DNA of 64,000 bases from Elephas maximus indicus (GCF_024166365.1 NC_064825.1:107026480-107090479); one strand, 5' to 3'; positions 22,690 through 34,930 are shown, numbered from the stretch's first letter. Numbers and translations are program-made. The notes: generated by a model not told the origin, from the letters alone.

Positions 22690-23575
22690 AAAAATGAACA
22701 TTCACTTATTTTTAAGACATATTCAGCTGGCAAATAAACACGTTAAAAATGTTCAGTTCATTATCCACCAGTGAATTTCAGGTTAAAACCTGGTGAGATA
22801 ACTATACATCTGTTGTTATCTCACCAGGGTTTAACCTGAAATTCACTGATGACTCGACGGCACTGGGGTGGGTTATTAGAATATCAGGTGTCTGGTAAGT
22901 TTGCGGGGAAAACAGAACATTCATAAACTGTTAGTGGAAAATTAAATTGATAAAAATACTTAAAAAAATAATTTGTTTTAAGTACCAGGGTCTTAAAAAG
23001 CTGAACATTGTTTTACCCTGAATTTTAACCAATTTACTCATATCTGCCTAAGTGAAATGAGAGCATTTATCCTTATAAATGCATGTATACAAATGTCTAT
23101 AACAAGTTTGTTTGTAAAACTCAAAAACTAGAATCAACCCAAATGTTCATCTAGTTGAGAATGGATGGATAAATTGTGGTATTTCCAAGCAAGTTAACAC
23201 CACACAGTAATAAAAACTACTGAATTATTTACTGAATTATTGGTACATACAAATACATGGATGAAAAGTACAAATTGATACATCAGGGTTTGTCACAATT
23301 AAAACAACCCACACAGAGACATTTATCCCACACATGTGAAAACTTATGTTCATACAAAAATCCTTAGGCAAATGTTCAAAGAAACAATTTTTATAATAGC
23401 TAAAAACTAGTAACAACCCATAATGTCCTTCTGTGGGTAATGGGTAATTAAACTGTCCTAAATCCATACCTAAAGTCATACTCAGCAGTAAAAAAGAACG
23501 AAGTATTGATACACACATCATCGTGGATGGACCTCAATAGAATCATGTGAAGTGAAAACAGTCAATCACAAGAGG
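22690..23575 (+). mobile_element. Old L1 fragment, ORF2 end
   Basis: Counterpart of the L1 at 1,600-3,195 without the nested L1 tail. It is interrupted by a hairpin-forming inverted duplication at 22,769-22,848. Confidence 0.6.
22769..22848. repeat. Near-perfect inverted repeat (34-bp arms, 12-nt loop)
   Basis: Arms at 22,769-22,802 and 22,815-22,848 pair at 33 of 34 positions around the loop 22,803-22,814. The left arm is ordinary L1-derived unit sequence. The right arm is an extra inverted copy absent from U1, U4 and U6. It is followed at 22,851 by GACTCGACGGCACTGGG, a fragment of an AfroSINE tail. Confidence 0.9.
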
Positions 23576-23577
23576 TT

Positions 23578-23860
23578 GTTGTTGTTGTTACCTGTCACTG
23601 AGTTACCTTAACTCAGGGTGACGTTATGTAAAACAGCACAGAACATTGCCTGGCCCTGTCCTATCCTCGCAATCATCAGTATGTTAAAGTTCATTGTTGG
23701 AGCCACTGTGTCAATTCATCTCATGGAGAGGTTCCTTCATTCTTACTGGCCCTCTACTTCGCCAAACATGATGTCCTCACCCAGAAACTGGTCTTTCCTG
23801 ATAACGTGCCTGAAGCAAGAAAGTCAGGCAGTGTTCTGTTGGAGGCAACAAAATAGGTAC
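23578..23860 (-). mobile_element. RTE 3'-end fragment, reverse
   Basis: GTTGTTGTTGTTACCTG start, then CGCAATCATCAGTATG. Same insertion as 3,199 and 30,427. Confidence 0.7.
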
Positions 23861-23865
23861 CATTC

Positions 23866-24045
23866 AAGACTTTGTTTTGTTAGGTGTCATTCAGTCAATT
23901 GAAAATTATAGCAATGCACAGGACAGAGTAGAAATGTCCCACAGTGTTGCTTAGGCTGTAATCTTTATGGGTGCAGATGACCAGGTCTTTTCTCCCCAGG
24001 AAGGCTAGTAGGTTCAAACAGCTGACTTTTCACTTAGCAGTGAGT
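23866..24045 (-). mobile_element. AfroSINE, old subtype, reverse
   Basis: Carries the GCTGTAATCTTTATGGGTGC module. Orthologous to 3,500 and 30,712. Confidence 0.65.
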
Positions 24046-24072
24046 TTTATGTATATATATACAAATATATAA

Positions 24073-24222
24073 CCAAAATCCAATGATGTCGAGTTGTTTT
24101 TGACTCATAATGATCCTATAGGACAAAGTAGAACTGCCCACAGGGTTTCCAAGGAGCACCTGGTGGGCTTGAACCGCCGATCTTTTGGTTAACAGCTGGA
24201 CTCTTAACCACTACGCCACATA
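24073..24222 (-). mobile_element. AfroSINE, reverse, shared by U3 and U4 only
   Basis: Better preserved copy (AGGGTTTCCAAGGAGCACCT, CTTAACCACTACGCC). The same site in U4 (30,943) is filled; the matching position in U1 near 3,660 is empty. Confidence 0.8.
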
Positions 24223-24229
24223 AAATAAT

Positions 24230-25060
24230 TTTTTTTTTTTAATTTTTACGCCACATACATACCATTATATAGGAGAAATAAGAAGAAAAAAAAAAGGTCA
24301 CCAAGGGATATATTGGAAATATTTACAACCACAAATGCAGCAAAAATATTTATAGCACTGTAAATATATATTCATAATGAAACATTCCACACAATATCGC
24401 ACTTCATGAGGGTGTGTTGATATGGTAGAACATTATATCAAGCATAACAGAACATTTATTAAGGTGAGAAATAAGTTCTGGAATGAGGATTGGACAAAAT
24501 GAAAAAACATAAAATACTGAAATACAGTGATGGAAAATAAAACAAACAAGCAAAAAACATAAACACATGATGGCAATTGACTATGAAATGAGAAACAAGG
24601 GTAACATTTCTGTTCCTGAGGTCAAAAAGGAAAACAAAAAAAAAAAGAAACCTTGAAAATAGCAATAACAGCAACAAAAACAAAAATAACAGTAAACTAG
24701 GAAGTGCTATCTCACATATGCACAATGCATTACTTTTATTCCGTTTAAGTCTTTGAAATAATGCAGTAGGAAAGTGTTTAAGCATAGCTTCATTTTGTCA
24801 TCCATTAGTAGAGGCCAGTGTAGAAATGGGAATATTGACAGTTCTGTTTTACAGATACAATATTTTAATCCAGATCCCCGTGTGGTAAAAATGGAATGCT
24901 AACAAAGTAAAATGCAAGACTATATGAAATAGATAAACACAGACATGCACACAGACTCTATCAATATAATTTTGGTCACTGGTGAATACAAAATGTCCTG
25001 GACAATTAAATAACAACCCCCAGGTATTTTGTTAAGCTTTCAAATGCTTCAGGAACAATC
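24230..25060. other. AT-rich gene-free flank upstream of promoter, U3
   Basis: No gene. Aligns with 4,319-4,970 in U1 and lacks the U1 LTR. Confidence 0.55.
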
Positions 25061-25184
25061 AACAAATTGCTTGGCATGTCCTCAGGGAGAATCTCCAAGG
25101 GTGAAAAAAAAATCCATAAATTCTTCTCACTCTGCCATGCTAAGAAACACCTCGGGGAGTCAAGCCAGATGATTCATTACAGGT
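25060..25184 (+). promoter_or_regulatory. Candidate OR promoter and first exon, U3
   Basis: TCCTCAGGGA at 25,079-25,088, CCATAAAT at 25,114-25,121 and donor TTACAG/GTAAAA with GT at 25,183-25,184. The EBF-like element starts 104 bp before the donor. An AATTAA core is near 25,000. The acceptor candidate is at 25,183 + 1.34 kb (26,525-26,526). Confidence 0.55.
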
Positions 25185-25594
25185 AAAAAGACTGTTTCCA
25201 TATTTTACCAATAAGAGAAATGTTTCAGTGACACTTGCAAGGTTCCACCTTTATTCAATAGCAAAGTCATTGCAAAATAGTAAGATTTCTGAGGCAGCTC
25301 TGTGTGCATTCCACTTTTCAGTAGTGCCTGAGACTAGGATCTCTGTGCCTTTTTTTTTTGCATTATTAATTTTTTTGAATATTCACACTTTGTTTCAGAG
25401 GCTAAATTCTCATAAGTATCTTTGAAACATTATGACTAAATAATATTTTTACTTTATATAAGTAATTATGTGAATAAAAAACTAAAAAAAAAAAAAAAGT
25501 CCAGGAGTCTATTTTGCCTCAGTCCTACCCAGTGTGTGTCAGAAAACTGTGTTGCATAGTTTTTCAATGGCTGTGAACTTTCAGAAGTAGATCT

Positions 25595-25683
25595 TTCTTT
25601 CTTCCAAGGTGCCTCTGAGTAGATTCGATCCCATAACCTTTCAGTTTGCAGCTGAGTGTTTAACTGTTTGTCCCACCCAGGTG
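25595..25683 (-). mobile_element. Old AfroSINE remnant, reverse
   Basis: Orthologue of the remnant at 5,520, recognised by CCATAACCTTTCAGTTTGC. Confidence 0.5.
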
Positions 25684-25920
25684 GCCTAATTATGTGAATA
25701 ATAGAGCTCAAATATGAAAGTAAAGGAAGCATATGCAGTATTAAAAATACTGTAGCAGAATAATGAAGCTACAGTATTCAGTCTCCAATGTTGATGTCCT
25801 TTCAAATCCTTAGTTATAAGCAGGTTCTAGGCTCTTTCTATGTCCCTCTTAAGTGTAATTTTAATATATAATGTATATTTAAATAATGTATAAATGTAGA
25901 TTTTTGCCAATCTCTTGATG

Positions 25921-25966
25921 AGAAACATCAGCCAAGCTCTTAACCACTGCTCCACCAGGAATCCCA
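25921..25966 (-). mobile_element. AfroSINE stub at an intron deletion joint
   Basis: Only the CAGCCAAGCTCTTAACCACT end of the SINE seen whole at 8,393 and 35,340 remains, joined to sequence equivalent to about 5,845 in U1. The joint removes about 2.7 kb. Confidence 0.75.
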
Positions 25967-25969
25967 TCT

Positions 25970-26110
25970 ATGTGCATGTATGTGTACCTGTATATGATTA
26001 TGTGTTGTGTATATGTTCATGTGTATGTACATATATGTACGTCTACCTATACATGTTCATCTACACTTACAACTATGTCCTTACCTGTGTCTATCTCTAT
26101 GTTTATATCA
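25970..26110. repeat. Alternating purine-pyrimidine tract, U3
   Basis: ATGTGCATGTATGTGTACCT and similar alternation, ending about 435 bp before the receptor ATG. Confidence 0.75.
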
Positions 26111-26544
26111 GAGTTTCTCAACTTCTGCCATAGTGACAGTTTGGACTGGAAATTTTCTTATTGTGTGGAGTTACCCGGCATATAGTAGAATGTTTAGTAA
26201 CATCCCAGGCTTCCTTTAGTTACCTGTAGCACCCTTCTCCTAGTTCTGACATCCAAAATGTCCCAGGCATTGACAAATGTTCTTTGGGGAGCAGATTTTA
26301 CCCACTTGATAACAAGTTAGATTTCTCTTTCTTTCCCTCTTTCCTTCTCTCTCTATATTCATGTGCCTATACTTTATTTGTGGGAGGTGGGATTAATTTC
26401 AAATAACTGTATTGGAGGGTTCGGATTTATCTTATTCATTTAGCATATTGCCTTTGTATACTAAAGATCTATCAGATGATGCTACAAAAACCCTATTGAC
26501 TATGCTGATGTCTCTATCCAGACTAGGTTTCCTGATAGACCTAG

Positions 26545-27498
26545 ATGAACAAACACAATCTAACAGTGCTGAATGAATTCATTCTGATGGGAATCACAGA
26601 CCGCCCAGAGCTGCAGGCTCCATTGTTCGGGCTGTTCCTCATCATCTTCATGATCTCAGTGATGGGCAACTTGGGCATCATCATCCTCACCAAGATGGAC
26701 TCCAAGCTACAAACTCCCATGTACTTTTTTCTCAGACACCTGGCTAACACTGATCTTGGTTACTCAACAGCTGTGGGACCAAAAATGTTGGCAAATTTTG
26801 TTGTGGATGAAAAAACTATCTCCTGTTATTTTTGTGCTACACAGTTAGTTTTTGTTAACATGTTCATAATTAGTGAATTTTTTCTTCTGTCAGTAATGTC
26901 CTACGACTGCTATGTGGCTATCTGTAACCCTTTGTGCTACACAGTCATCATGTCACAAAGGATGTGTTTGGTGCTGGTTGCAATCTCCTATCTCTACAGC
27001 TCATTTGTTTCTCTCCTGGTCACCATAAAGATTTTTAATTAATCCTTCTGTGGCCACAATGTCATCCGGCATTTCTATTGTGATATTCTCCCCTTAGTAT
27101 CTTTGCTCTGCTCAGACACACATGAAATCAAATTGGTCATTCTCATCTTATCTGTTTTTGATTTGATTTCATCCCTCCTAATAGTTCTTGTTTCTTACAT
27201 TGTCATAATTGCATCCATTCTCAGGCTAAACTCAGCTGAGGGCAGGCACAAGGCCTTCTCCACCTGTGGATCCCACCTGACTGTGGTGGTAGTGTTCTAT
27301 GGGACTTTAATCTTTATGTATCTGCAGCCCAAGTCCAGTCAGTCCTTTGACACTGATAAAGTGGCTTCCATATTTTACACCCTGGTGATCCCCATGTTGA
27401 ATCCCTTGATCTACAGTTTGAGGAATAAAAATGTAAAATATGCCTTACATAGAGCTTTAGAACAATTATGCAATATATTTTCTCGACATTCACTATAA
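26545..27498 (+). pseudogene. OR8K: OR8K-like odorant receptor pseudogene (single nonsense codon)
   Basis: A continuous 317-codon class II receptor frame broken only by TAA at 27,040-27,042 (codon 166), where the paralogues have a Leu codon (TTA). The rest is open. It starts MNKHNLTVLNEFILMGITD with an NLT glycosylation site, and keeps [19 protein letters not shown] and [15 protein letters not shown] reads DCY at codons 121-123, which would impair G-protein coupling even if the stop were suppressed. The stop falls before TM5, so the first frame (165 aa) cannot fold as a receptor. Candidate acceptor AG is at 26,525-26,526. It could segregate with an intact allele, but the DCY change argues for older loss. 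Confidence 0.88.
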
Positions 27499-29320
27499 CT
27501 TTTGATTTATATAAATTACATTTTGTGCTTTAAACTTTTTTTCTGTGGGCCTCCAGAGGGGATAGGAAGCACAAAATCACAGATAACATGTATTTCTGTT
27601 TCTGCCTTCTACCAGTCACTCTACTAAGGCTGTGAGTAGATTAATAAATCAAACAGTACAAGCATTGCCTTCCTTGAGCAGGAGCGATGCATTATAAGCA
27701 TAATAATTAAGAAAGTTGATAGCATACTAGAATGTCTGGAGGTTGTTACTTTTTTTTTTTTTTTTTTAATAAGAACATTGAATATGTTGAGTGAGATAGT
27801 GAAACTAATAGATACAGGAAGATTTCCAAATACCTGGTGTTTTCCTTATCTAGTAGAAAAAATATATATATAGAAAGTGTGTATGTGTGTATGCATGCTC
27901 ACACACACCTCCTATTTTATTTCTTACACTCTGCCCTGGGTGGCTAATCCTGATTAAAACAAGGCTCACTGGGGTGGGTTGGTTCGAGTACTCAGTTAAA
28001 TGAATTTGCTCAAATGTCCACTTTCTAAACCTTGAAATCACTGTCTTTCATCATCAGTGCCTCTACTTTCGTATTTGAGCCCTTAGAGTCCATATACTTT
28101 ATTTATTTTTTATTATTACTATATTGTAATATTAGTATAAACAAAATAAAATTATATTCCACAGGATCAGCTGAGTATCTGGTTTTGTCCAAATTAGCCA
28201 ATTTTGCCTGTATCAGTGGATATATAAGTTAAGACAGATTTATTGAGGTCAGTCACAGAAGTTTCCAGGTTTTTTCATTTTGTCTCTTCAGGACAGATAT
28301 TGCTTCCTAAATCCGTGCTTTTGTCTCATAGATTGTTATCCTTATCTCTCTAGAAAACAATAATTAGTCTTGTTTAGAAGTGATTTTCTAATTGTTTCTG
28401 TACCCTTGCATAAGAAGTCTATTGTATGATGAGTTATGTTTGTTGCCTTGCTTTTGTTTGGCTGGATTTTCTTCAATCTGAACAATATGAGCGTGTGTTT
28501 TGATCAGAGTCTATTGTTTGAACTCATCATTTTGATTATCCTGCTTGGAAGAAGCATAAGGAGATTACCCATGGTTCGGACTATGCTGTGTTTCTAGTGG
28601 GTGAAGTGTGATATGTAGCATTTTCTATATTTGCCATGATTTCTGGACATAGTTGCTCCATATTCCCTCCTAATTTTCCATTTCTATTTTCTTATTCTTT
28701 TAATATTCAAAAAAATTAGTAATGAGAAAAAAATTAAATTTTAGATATGCTAAAGTTGTTTTTATAAAAGACTGCAATCTGGGTTTTAGGATAGGACCCT
28801 GCAAGGTGAGTTACGATATTTTTCCATATATGTAGAGACTAGAAAACATGTGAGAAAAATACCATTTAAAAAGAGAATATCAAAATGGAAATTTAAAATA
28901 CACCCCATTCTCATTATTCCAAGTGGCTTAATTCAGAAATCTTATTAAGTATATAGGGAAAAAGAATTAGCCAAGTCTACACAAACTCTTTTATGGAACT
29001 GAAGAGAAGGGTATATTTACATTTCCTTTATGAGGATAGGTTAAACCGATATCAAAGGCAGACAAAGACATTAAAAGAAAACAACAGAGCACATGTGTGA
29101 AAATCTAAAGAAAAATTTAAGAAATTGAGCCTGGCAATATGGAAAGAGAATAGTACACTTAATTTGGTGTGCCCCAGGAATGCATGGATAGTTTCCCATT
29201 AAAAAATTTCAATTAACGACATTCATCATAATAACAAATAAAATGGCAAACAATGCCATATAACTAGATGTAGAGAAATGTTTTAAAAGTCTCAATAAAT
29301 GTGATAAAACTTTGATCAAA
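27499..29320. other. Gene-free 3' flank, U2/U3 type
   Basis: Homologous to 20,100-21,830. It has a poly-T run near 27,751, a short TATATA stretch near 27,863, and no gene. Confidence 0.6.
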
Positions 29321-29487
29321 TTAGTATTAAAATAGAGCTTTCTCAAACTGAAAGAAGACATCCATGAACAGCCCGCAGTTACCATCACACATAGTGTGAA
29401 AGATTAAATACATTCAGGAAAAAAAAACAAGTAAATCCACTCTTACCAAATCTATTCCACATTTCAGGGGATGTTCGAGCCACTCCA

Positions 29488-29514
29488 ATCTTTAATAACT
29501 TTTCCACCAGGTCT
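29488..29514 (-). mobile_element. AfroSINE stub at a deletion joint
   Basis: TTTCCACCAGGTCTCC before CATAATATATA marks the end of the SINE seen whole at 22,448. About 0.5 kb of flank and SINE was lost here. Confidence 0.55.
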
Positions 29515-29599
29515 CCATAATATATACGGAGATAGGACTCAAAACTCAAAAATAATAATATCAATAATAAAATAAAGTAAAAAGAAAAAGAAAACAGCC

Positions 29600-30425
29600 C
29601 AGAAAAATGAGCATAAAAACGAACATTCATTTATTCATAGGACATATTCTGGTGGCAAATAAGCACATTAAAAATGTTCAGTTCATCACTCATCAATGAA
29701 CTTCAAGTTAAAACATTGACGACATAACTATACATCTGTTAGAATATCAGGTGTTTAGTAATTATGTGAGGGAAATGGAACATTCATAAACTGCTAGTGG
29801 AAAATTAAAATCATGAAAATACTTACAAAAAGAATTTCTTTTAAGCATCAGAGTCTTAAAAAGCTGAACACAGTTTCACCCTAAAATTTAACCAATTTAC
29901 TCATATCTACCCAAGTGAAATGACAGCATTTAGCCCTCTAAATACATGTACATAAATGTCCATAACAAGGTTGTCTGTAATACTCAAAAACTAGAATCAA
30001 CCCAAATGTTCATCTACTTGAGAATGGACGAATAAATTGTGGTATTTCCAACAAGTTAATACCACTCTGTCATAAAAACTACTGAATTATTGGTACGTGC
30101 AAATACATGGATGAAAAATACAAATGGATATATTGGACTTTGTCAGAAAGAAAACACCCCACACTTACACATTTATCCCACAGAAATGAAAACTTATGTT
30201 CATACAAAAATCCTTACACAAATGTTAAAAGAAACATTACTTATAATAGATAAAACCAGTAACAACCCAAAACGTCCTTCTGTGGGTGAATGGGTAACTA
30301 AACTGTACTAAATCCCTATATGAAGTAATGCTCAGGAGTAAAAAAAGAACAAATTATTGATGCACTCAACAGCGCGAATGGACCTCATTAGAATCGTGTG
30401 AAGTGAAAAGTCAATCACCAAAGGT
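29600..30425 (+). mobile_element. Old L1 fragment, ORF2 end
   Basis: Uninterrupted counterpart of 1,600-3,195 and 22,690-23,575; no hairpin and no nested L1. Confidence 0.6.
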
Positions 30426-30426
30426 G

Positions 30427-30700
30427 GTTGTTGTTGTTACCTGCCATTGAGTGACTCCAACTCATGGCCACGTTCTGTAAAACAGAAGAAAACATTGCCT
30501 GGCCCTGTCCTAGCCTCACAGTCATCAGTATGTCCGAGTGCATTGGTGCAGCCACTGTGTCAATCCAGCTTATGGAGGGCTTCCCCCATTCTCTCTGGCC
30601 CTCTCGTTCCCCAAATGTGATGTCCTCCTCCAGAAACTTGTTTACCTGAAGCAGTAAAGTCAGACAATGTTCCGTGGGAGGCAACAAAATATGTACCATT
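30427..30700 (-). mobile_element. RTE 3'-end fragment, reverse
   Basis: GTTGTTGTTACCTGCCATTG start, same insertion as 3,199 and 23,578. Confidence 0.7.
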
Positions 30701-30711
30701 CAAGAATTTTT

Positions 30712-30890
30712 GTTTTGTTAGATGTCATCTGGTCGGTTGAAAATCATAGCAATGTATAGGACAGAGTAGAAATGTCCCACAGAGTTGCTTAGGCTGTAAT
30801 CTTCATGGGTTGCAGATGGCCAGGTCTTTTCTCCCTGGAAAGGCTAGTGGGTTCAAACAGCCAACATTTCAGATAGCAATGATTTTTATA
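30712..30890 (-). mobile_element. AfroSINE, old subtype, reverse
   Basis: Orthologous to 3,500 and 23,866; followed by a TATATA run. Confidence 0.6.
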
Positions 30891-30942
30891 AATAAATATA
30901 TGTATATATATAAGTGGGTTGTTTTTTGGGTACATAAAACCA

Positions 30943-31090
30943 AACAAAATCCAAAGCTGTTCAGTCGCATCTGACTCGTAATGACCCTATAGGACAAAGT
31001 AGAACTGCCCCACAGGGTTTCCAAGAAGCACCTGGTGGATCTGAACTGCCGATCTCTTTTGGCTAAAAGCCAGACTCTTAACCACTACGC
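30943..31090 (-). mobile_element. AfroSINE, reverse, shared with U3
   Basis: Same insertion as 24,073, supporting a U3-U4 common origin for this segment. Confidence 0.75.
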
Positions 31091-31904
31091 CACATACATA
31101 TCATAATATAGGAGAAATTAGCAAAAAAAAAAAGTCACAAATGGATACATTATAGATATTTACAATGACAAAATGCAGCAAAAATATTTATTGCACAGCA
31201 AGCATATATTCATAATGAAACACTATGCAGACTATCACACTTTACGACAGTGTATTGATATGGTAGAACGTTATATCAATGACAGCAGAACATGCATTAA
31301 GGTGAGAAAAAAGTTTTTGAATGAGGATTGGACAGAATGAAAAAACATAAAATATAGAAATGTAATGATGGAAAATAAAACAAAGAAGCAAAAAACATAA
31401 ACACGTGATGGCAATTGACTAGGAAATGAGAAGCAAGGGTAACGTTTCTGTTTATGAGATCAAAAAGGAAAAAAAAAACCTTGAAAATAGCAGTAACAGC
31501 AACAATAACAAAAATAACAGGAAGTGAGGAAGTGATACCTCACGCATGCACAATGCATTGTTTTTATTCCATTTAAATCTTTTAAATAATGCAGTAAGAA
31601 TAATGCAGTAAGAAAGTGCTTAAGCACAACTTCATTTTGTCATCCATTTGAAGAGACCACGGTAAAAATGGGGAATATTGACAGTTCTGTTTTACAGATA
31701 GAGAATATTAATGCAGATCCCCATGTGGTACAAATAAACGTTAACAAAGAGTAAAATGCAAGACCATGTGAAATAGATAAACATAGACATACGTACACAC
31801 TATATGAATAAAAATTTGGTCACTGGTGAATACACAATATCCTGGACAGTTAACCAACCACCCAGAAGTATTTTGTTAAGCTTTCATATGCTTCAGGAAC
31901 AGTA

Positions 31905-32027
31905 CCCAAATTGCCTGTCATCTCCTCAGGGAGAATCTCCAAGGGTAAAAAAAAATCCATAAATTCTTCTTACTCTGCCATGTTAAGAAACACTTGGGGG
32001 AGTCAAGACAGAGGCTTCATTACAGGT
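31905..32027 (+). promoter_or_regulatory. Candidate promoter and first exon of the intact receptor (U4)
   Basis: TCCTCAGGGA at 31,923-31,932, CCATAAAT at 31,957-31,964 and donor TTACAG/GTAAAA with GT at 32,026-32,027. The acceptor candidate AG at 36,120-36,121 gives a 4.1-kb intron, a usual structure for receptor genes with a non-coding first exon. This is the best copy to test because its coding exon is intact. Confidence 0.6.
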
Positions 32028-32464
32028 AAAAAGACAGACTTTTTCCATTTTTTACCAATACCTGAAATGTTTCAGTGACACTTGCAGGGTTCCACCTTTA
32101 TTCAACAGCAAAATCACTGCAAAATATTAGGATTTCTGAGTCAGTTCTGTGTGCATTCTACTTTTCAAGAGTGCCTGAGACTAGGATCTCTCTCCTTTTT
32201 TTTTTTTTTTTTTTGATATCATTATTATTTTTTTCAAACAGTCACTCTCTGTTTCAGTGGCTAAATGCTCATAAGCATATTTGAAGCCTCATCATTATGT
32301 CTAAATTATATTTTTACTTTATATAAGCAACTATATGAATAAAAAAGTAACAGGAAAAAAAAAAGTCCTGGAGCCAATTTGGCCTCAAAGCTACCCCGTG
32401 TGCATCAGAGAACTGTGGTCCATAGTTTTTCAATGGCTGTGAACTTTCAGAAGTAGATCTTTCT

Positions 32465-32550
32465 TTTTTCCAAGGCGCCTCTGACTAGATTTGATCCCCC
32501 AACCTTTCAGTTTGTAGCTGAGTGTTTAACTGTTTGCGCCACCCACGTGG
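32465..32550 (-). mobile_element. Old AfroSINE remnant, reverse
   Basis: CCCCAACCTTTCAGTTTGTA, orthologue of 5,520. Confidence 0.5.
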
Positions 32551-33236
32551 CCTAATTACGTGAATAACAGACCTAATATATGAAAGTAAAGGAAGCATAT
32601 GCAGTATTAAAAACACTGGAGCAGAATTATGAAGCTACACTATTCAGTCTCCAATGTTGATGTCCTTTCAAATCCTTAGTTATAAGCTGGCTCTACTCTC
32701 TTCGTATGTCCCTCTTAAGTGTAATTTAATATATAATTCATATTTTAATACCTGTATAAATGTATATTTTTGCTAACCTCTTGATGAGAAAATAAATTTC
32801 CATCTCACAACTCATGTTGAGATGTGAAAAGCAATTTTTAAGAGTTTGCAAAACTTTTAAGTACCCAGTTTTATGATGATTCAATTATATATACCATATT
32901 CTTCAATTGCCAGTAGAATCTGGCAGAAATAATATATAATTTTCTCAAGGAGTATAGCTTTATAAAAGGAGAATGAGATACTCAACAAAGATAGTAAACT
33001 GTAGAAAATAACTTGGTGCTCTCCATGGAACTCCAAAGCTATTGAAAGGAAGTCCTCTTCTCCTCCCTTACCGTACACGAAAAGCAGTACTTAGAAATAC
33101 AAGTACTTTTTTTCTTCAGCCTTGCATCATTGCAACTAAACAAGATTTACTTTGCTTTTATTGCATTCATTGATGATACTTGATCTCCTAATTATAATAT
33201 CTACTGATACCCGATTCCGGACTTCTTTAAAAAAAA

Positions 33237-33830
33237 AAAAAATATTGTGTTCTAGGTGAAAGTTTACATAGCAAATTAATTTTCCAATAAAAACTTCTTA
33301 CACAAAATGTGTCAACACTCTCCTTGTTTCCTTCCTGGCTTCTCTGTGTCCATTAGTCAGGTTCCCTGTCCCTCCCCGCCTTCTTGCCCTCTTGGTCTCC
33401 CATAGTTGGTAGTTGTAAGGGGCACATTCTTCACAGATTTTATTGTTTAATTTAATAGCCCCGTCTGTGATTGTGCTCAAAGGTGGCCCTGGCAGTGTCT
33501 ATAGTTTCACATTAGAAAATTATCTTAGGACACTTGTCTCAGGGGTTTCTCCAGCCTCTTTCAAACCAGTAAATCTGGTCTTTTTTTTTTTTGAATTTTG
33601 TGGTACATTTTTTTCCCATTCTGCCCCAGACCTTGTATTGTGATCCTCGTCAGAGTGGTCTGTAGTCATAGCCAGGCACCATCTAGTTCTTCTGGTCTCA
33701 GGTTAGAGGAAGCTGTGGTTCATGTGGGCCATATGTCCTTTGGAATATTTGCTTCCTTAAGTCTTTTTTTTTTTTTTTTCCTTCATTTTCCTTTGTTCTA
33801 AGAGGAAAGAGGCCAATAGTTTCTTTTCTG
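33237..33830 (-). mobile_element. L1 3' UTR, reverse
   Basis: Counterpart of 6,296-6,880. Small open frames on both strands are by-products. Confidence 0.6.
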
Positions 33831-34377
33831 ACATAAGCAGTGTGTGTGTTCAGGATCACAACCATCTAAGTAATGTTTTATATGAGATAGTGGATTCCTC
33901 CTGTTACCATTTTATTATTTAATATGATATGATTGTATTTTTCTATTGCTTGATTATTTCTAACTCAGAGGCTGCTGGTCCTGCTATTTACATTGTAATA
34001 TCATTTCAAACCATTAATTCTTTTACCTTAAACTGCCATCCTCATCCTTCTCGGGCATTTTTTTTTTAAAATCTCTCTCTCATATATTAGGGACATATAT
34101 TATTCATTTTAATTTAAATATGTTTGTATGAATTATGTACTATATAATAGTTTAAGCCAGAAGATGTCTTTATCCAAATGGAATTTTTTAATGAAATTTC
34201 ATTATATAAAATCAATGACATGGACCTCACTTTCTCCCAATTTGTTCAAGTTTCCTCTCACTATCTTAGATACTTTGATGACAAAATATATCTGATTTGT
34301 TGCAAACAACTTAGTGTATGTTAGTTATAAAGTAGCTTCTCCTAGGGCAGGACGTATTTCAAGTAAATTTATATTCA

Positions 34378-34530
34378 AAGGCACAGCTGTTAAGGTGATC
34401 CTGACTCAACAGTGACCCCAAAGTGTTTCCAAGGCTGTAAATAACTATGGAAGCCGACTGCCACATCTTTCTCACAGGGAGCCACTGGTGGTTTCGAACT
34501 GCAGAGCTTTAGGTAAGCAGTCCATCAGCT
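34378..34530 (-). mobile_element. AfroSINE, reverse
   Basis: Orthologue of 7,430 and 52,284 (GGCTGTAAATAACTATGGAA). Confidence 0.6.
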
Positions 34531-34834
34531 TATATTAAGATGTATTAAGTAAAGTAGAAGATGTATAATTCAGGAGCTTGGCACACTGATGGTCCAATTT
34601 TAGTCACCGAGTTGAAGATGGGGGAGAGAACAGCTGGGGTCAGTTACATGGATAACACACTACTCAACCTACTCATCATCATAACCCTGACATAGAAGCT
34701 AGGTCAACTAGAACGATTCCTGTATACATATGTAAAGAAAAGTCCTTTCACGTAAAATATTGTCATCATTTTAAAAACAACAACACTATATCCTTGATTT
34801 TTGAGACTTATATCGCGATACCTTAAATGCATTG

Positions 34835-34930
34835 AAACATTTAATCCTCATTTACTTTTCCAACAGTCCTCAAGGAAAGTGTTCATTTTGCAGATGTGAA
34901 TAAAGAAATTAAGGTATCTTATTCTATAAC
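34835..34930 (+). mobile_element. MIR fragment
   Basis: TTTTGCAGATGTGAATAAAG core; orthologue of 7,875. Confidence 0.55.

Larger units (their letters stand above)
21830..29320 (+). repeat. OR array unit U3
   Basis: Starts at the CTCAAACTGATAGAGGGCAC segment, equivalent to position 260 in U1, and ends where the same segment recurs at 29,340. The intron is shortened by a deletion at about 25,920. Confidence 0.65.
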
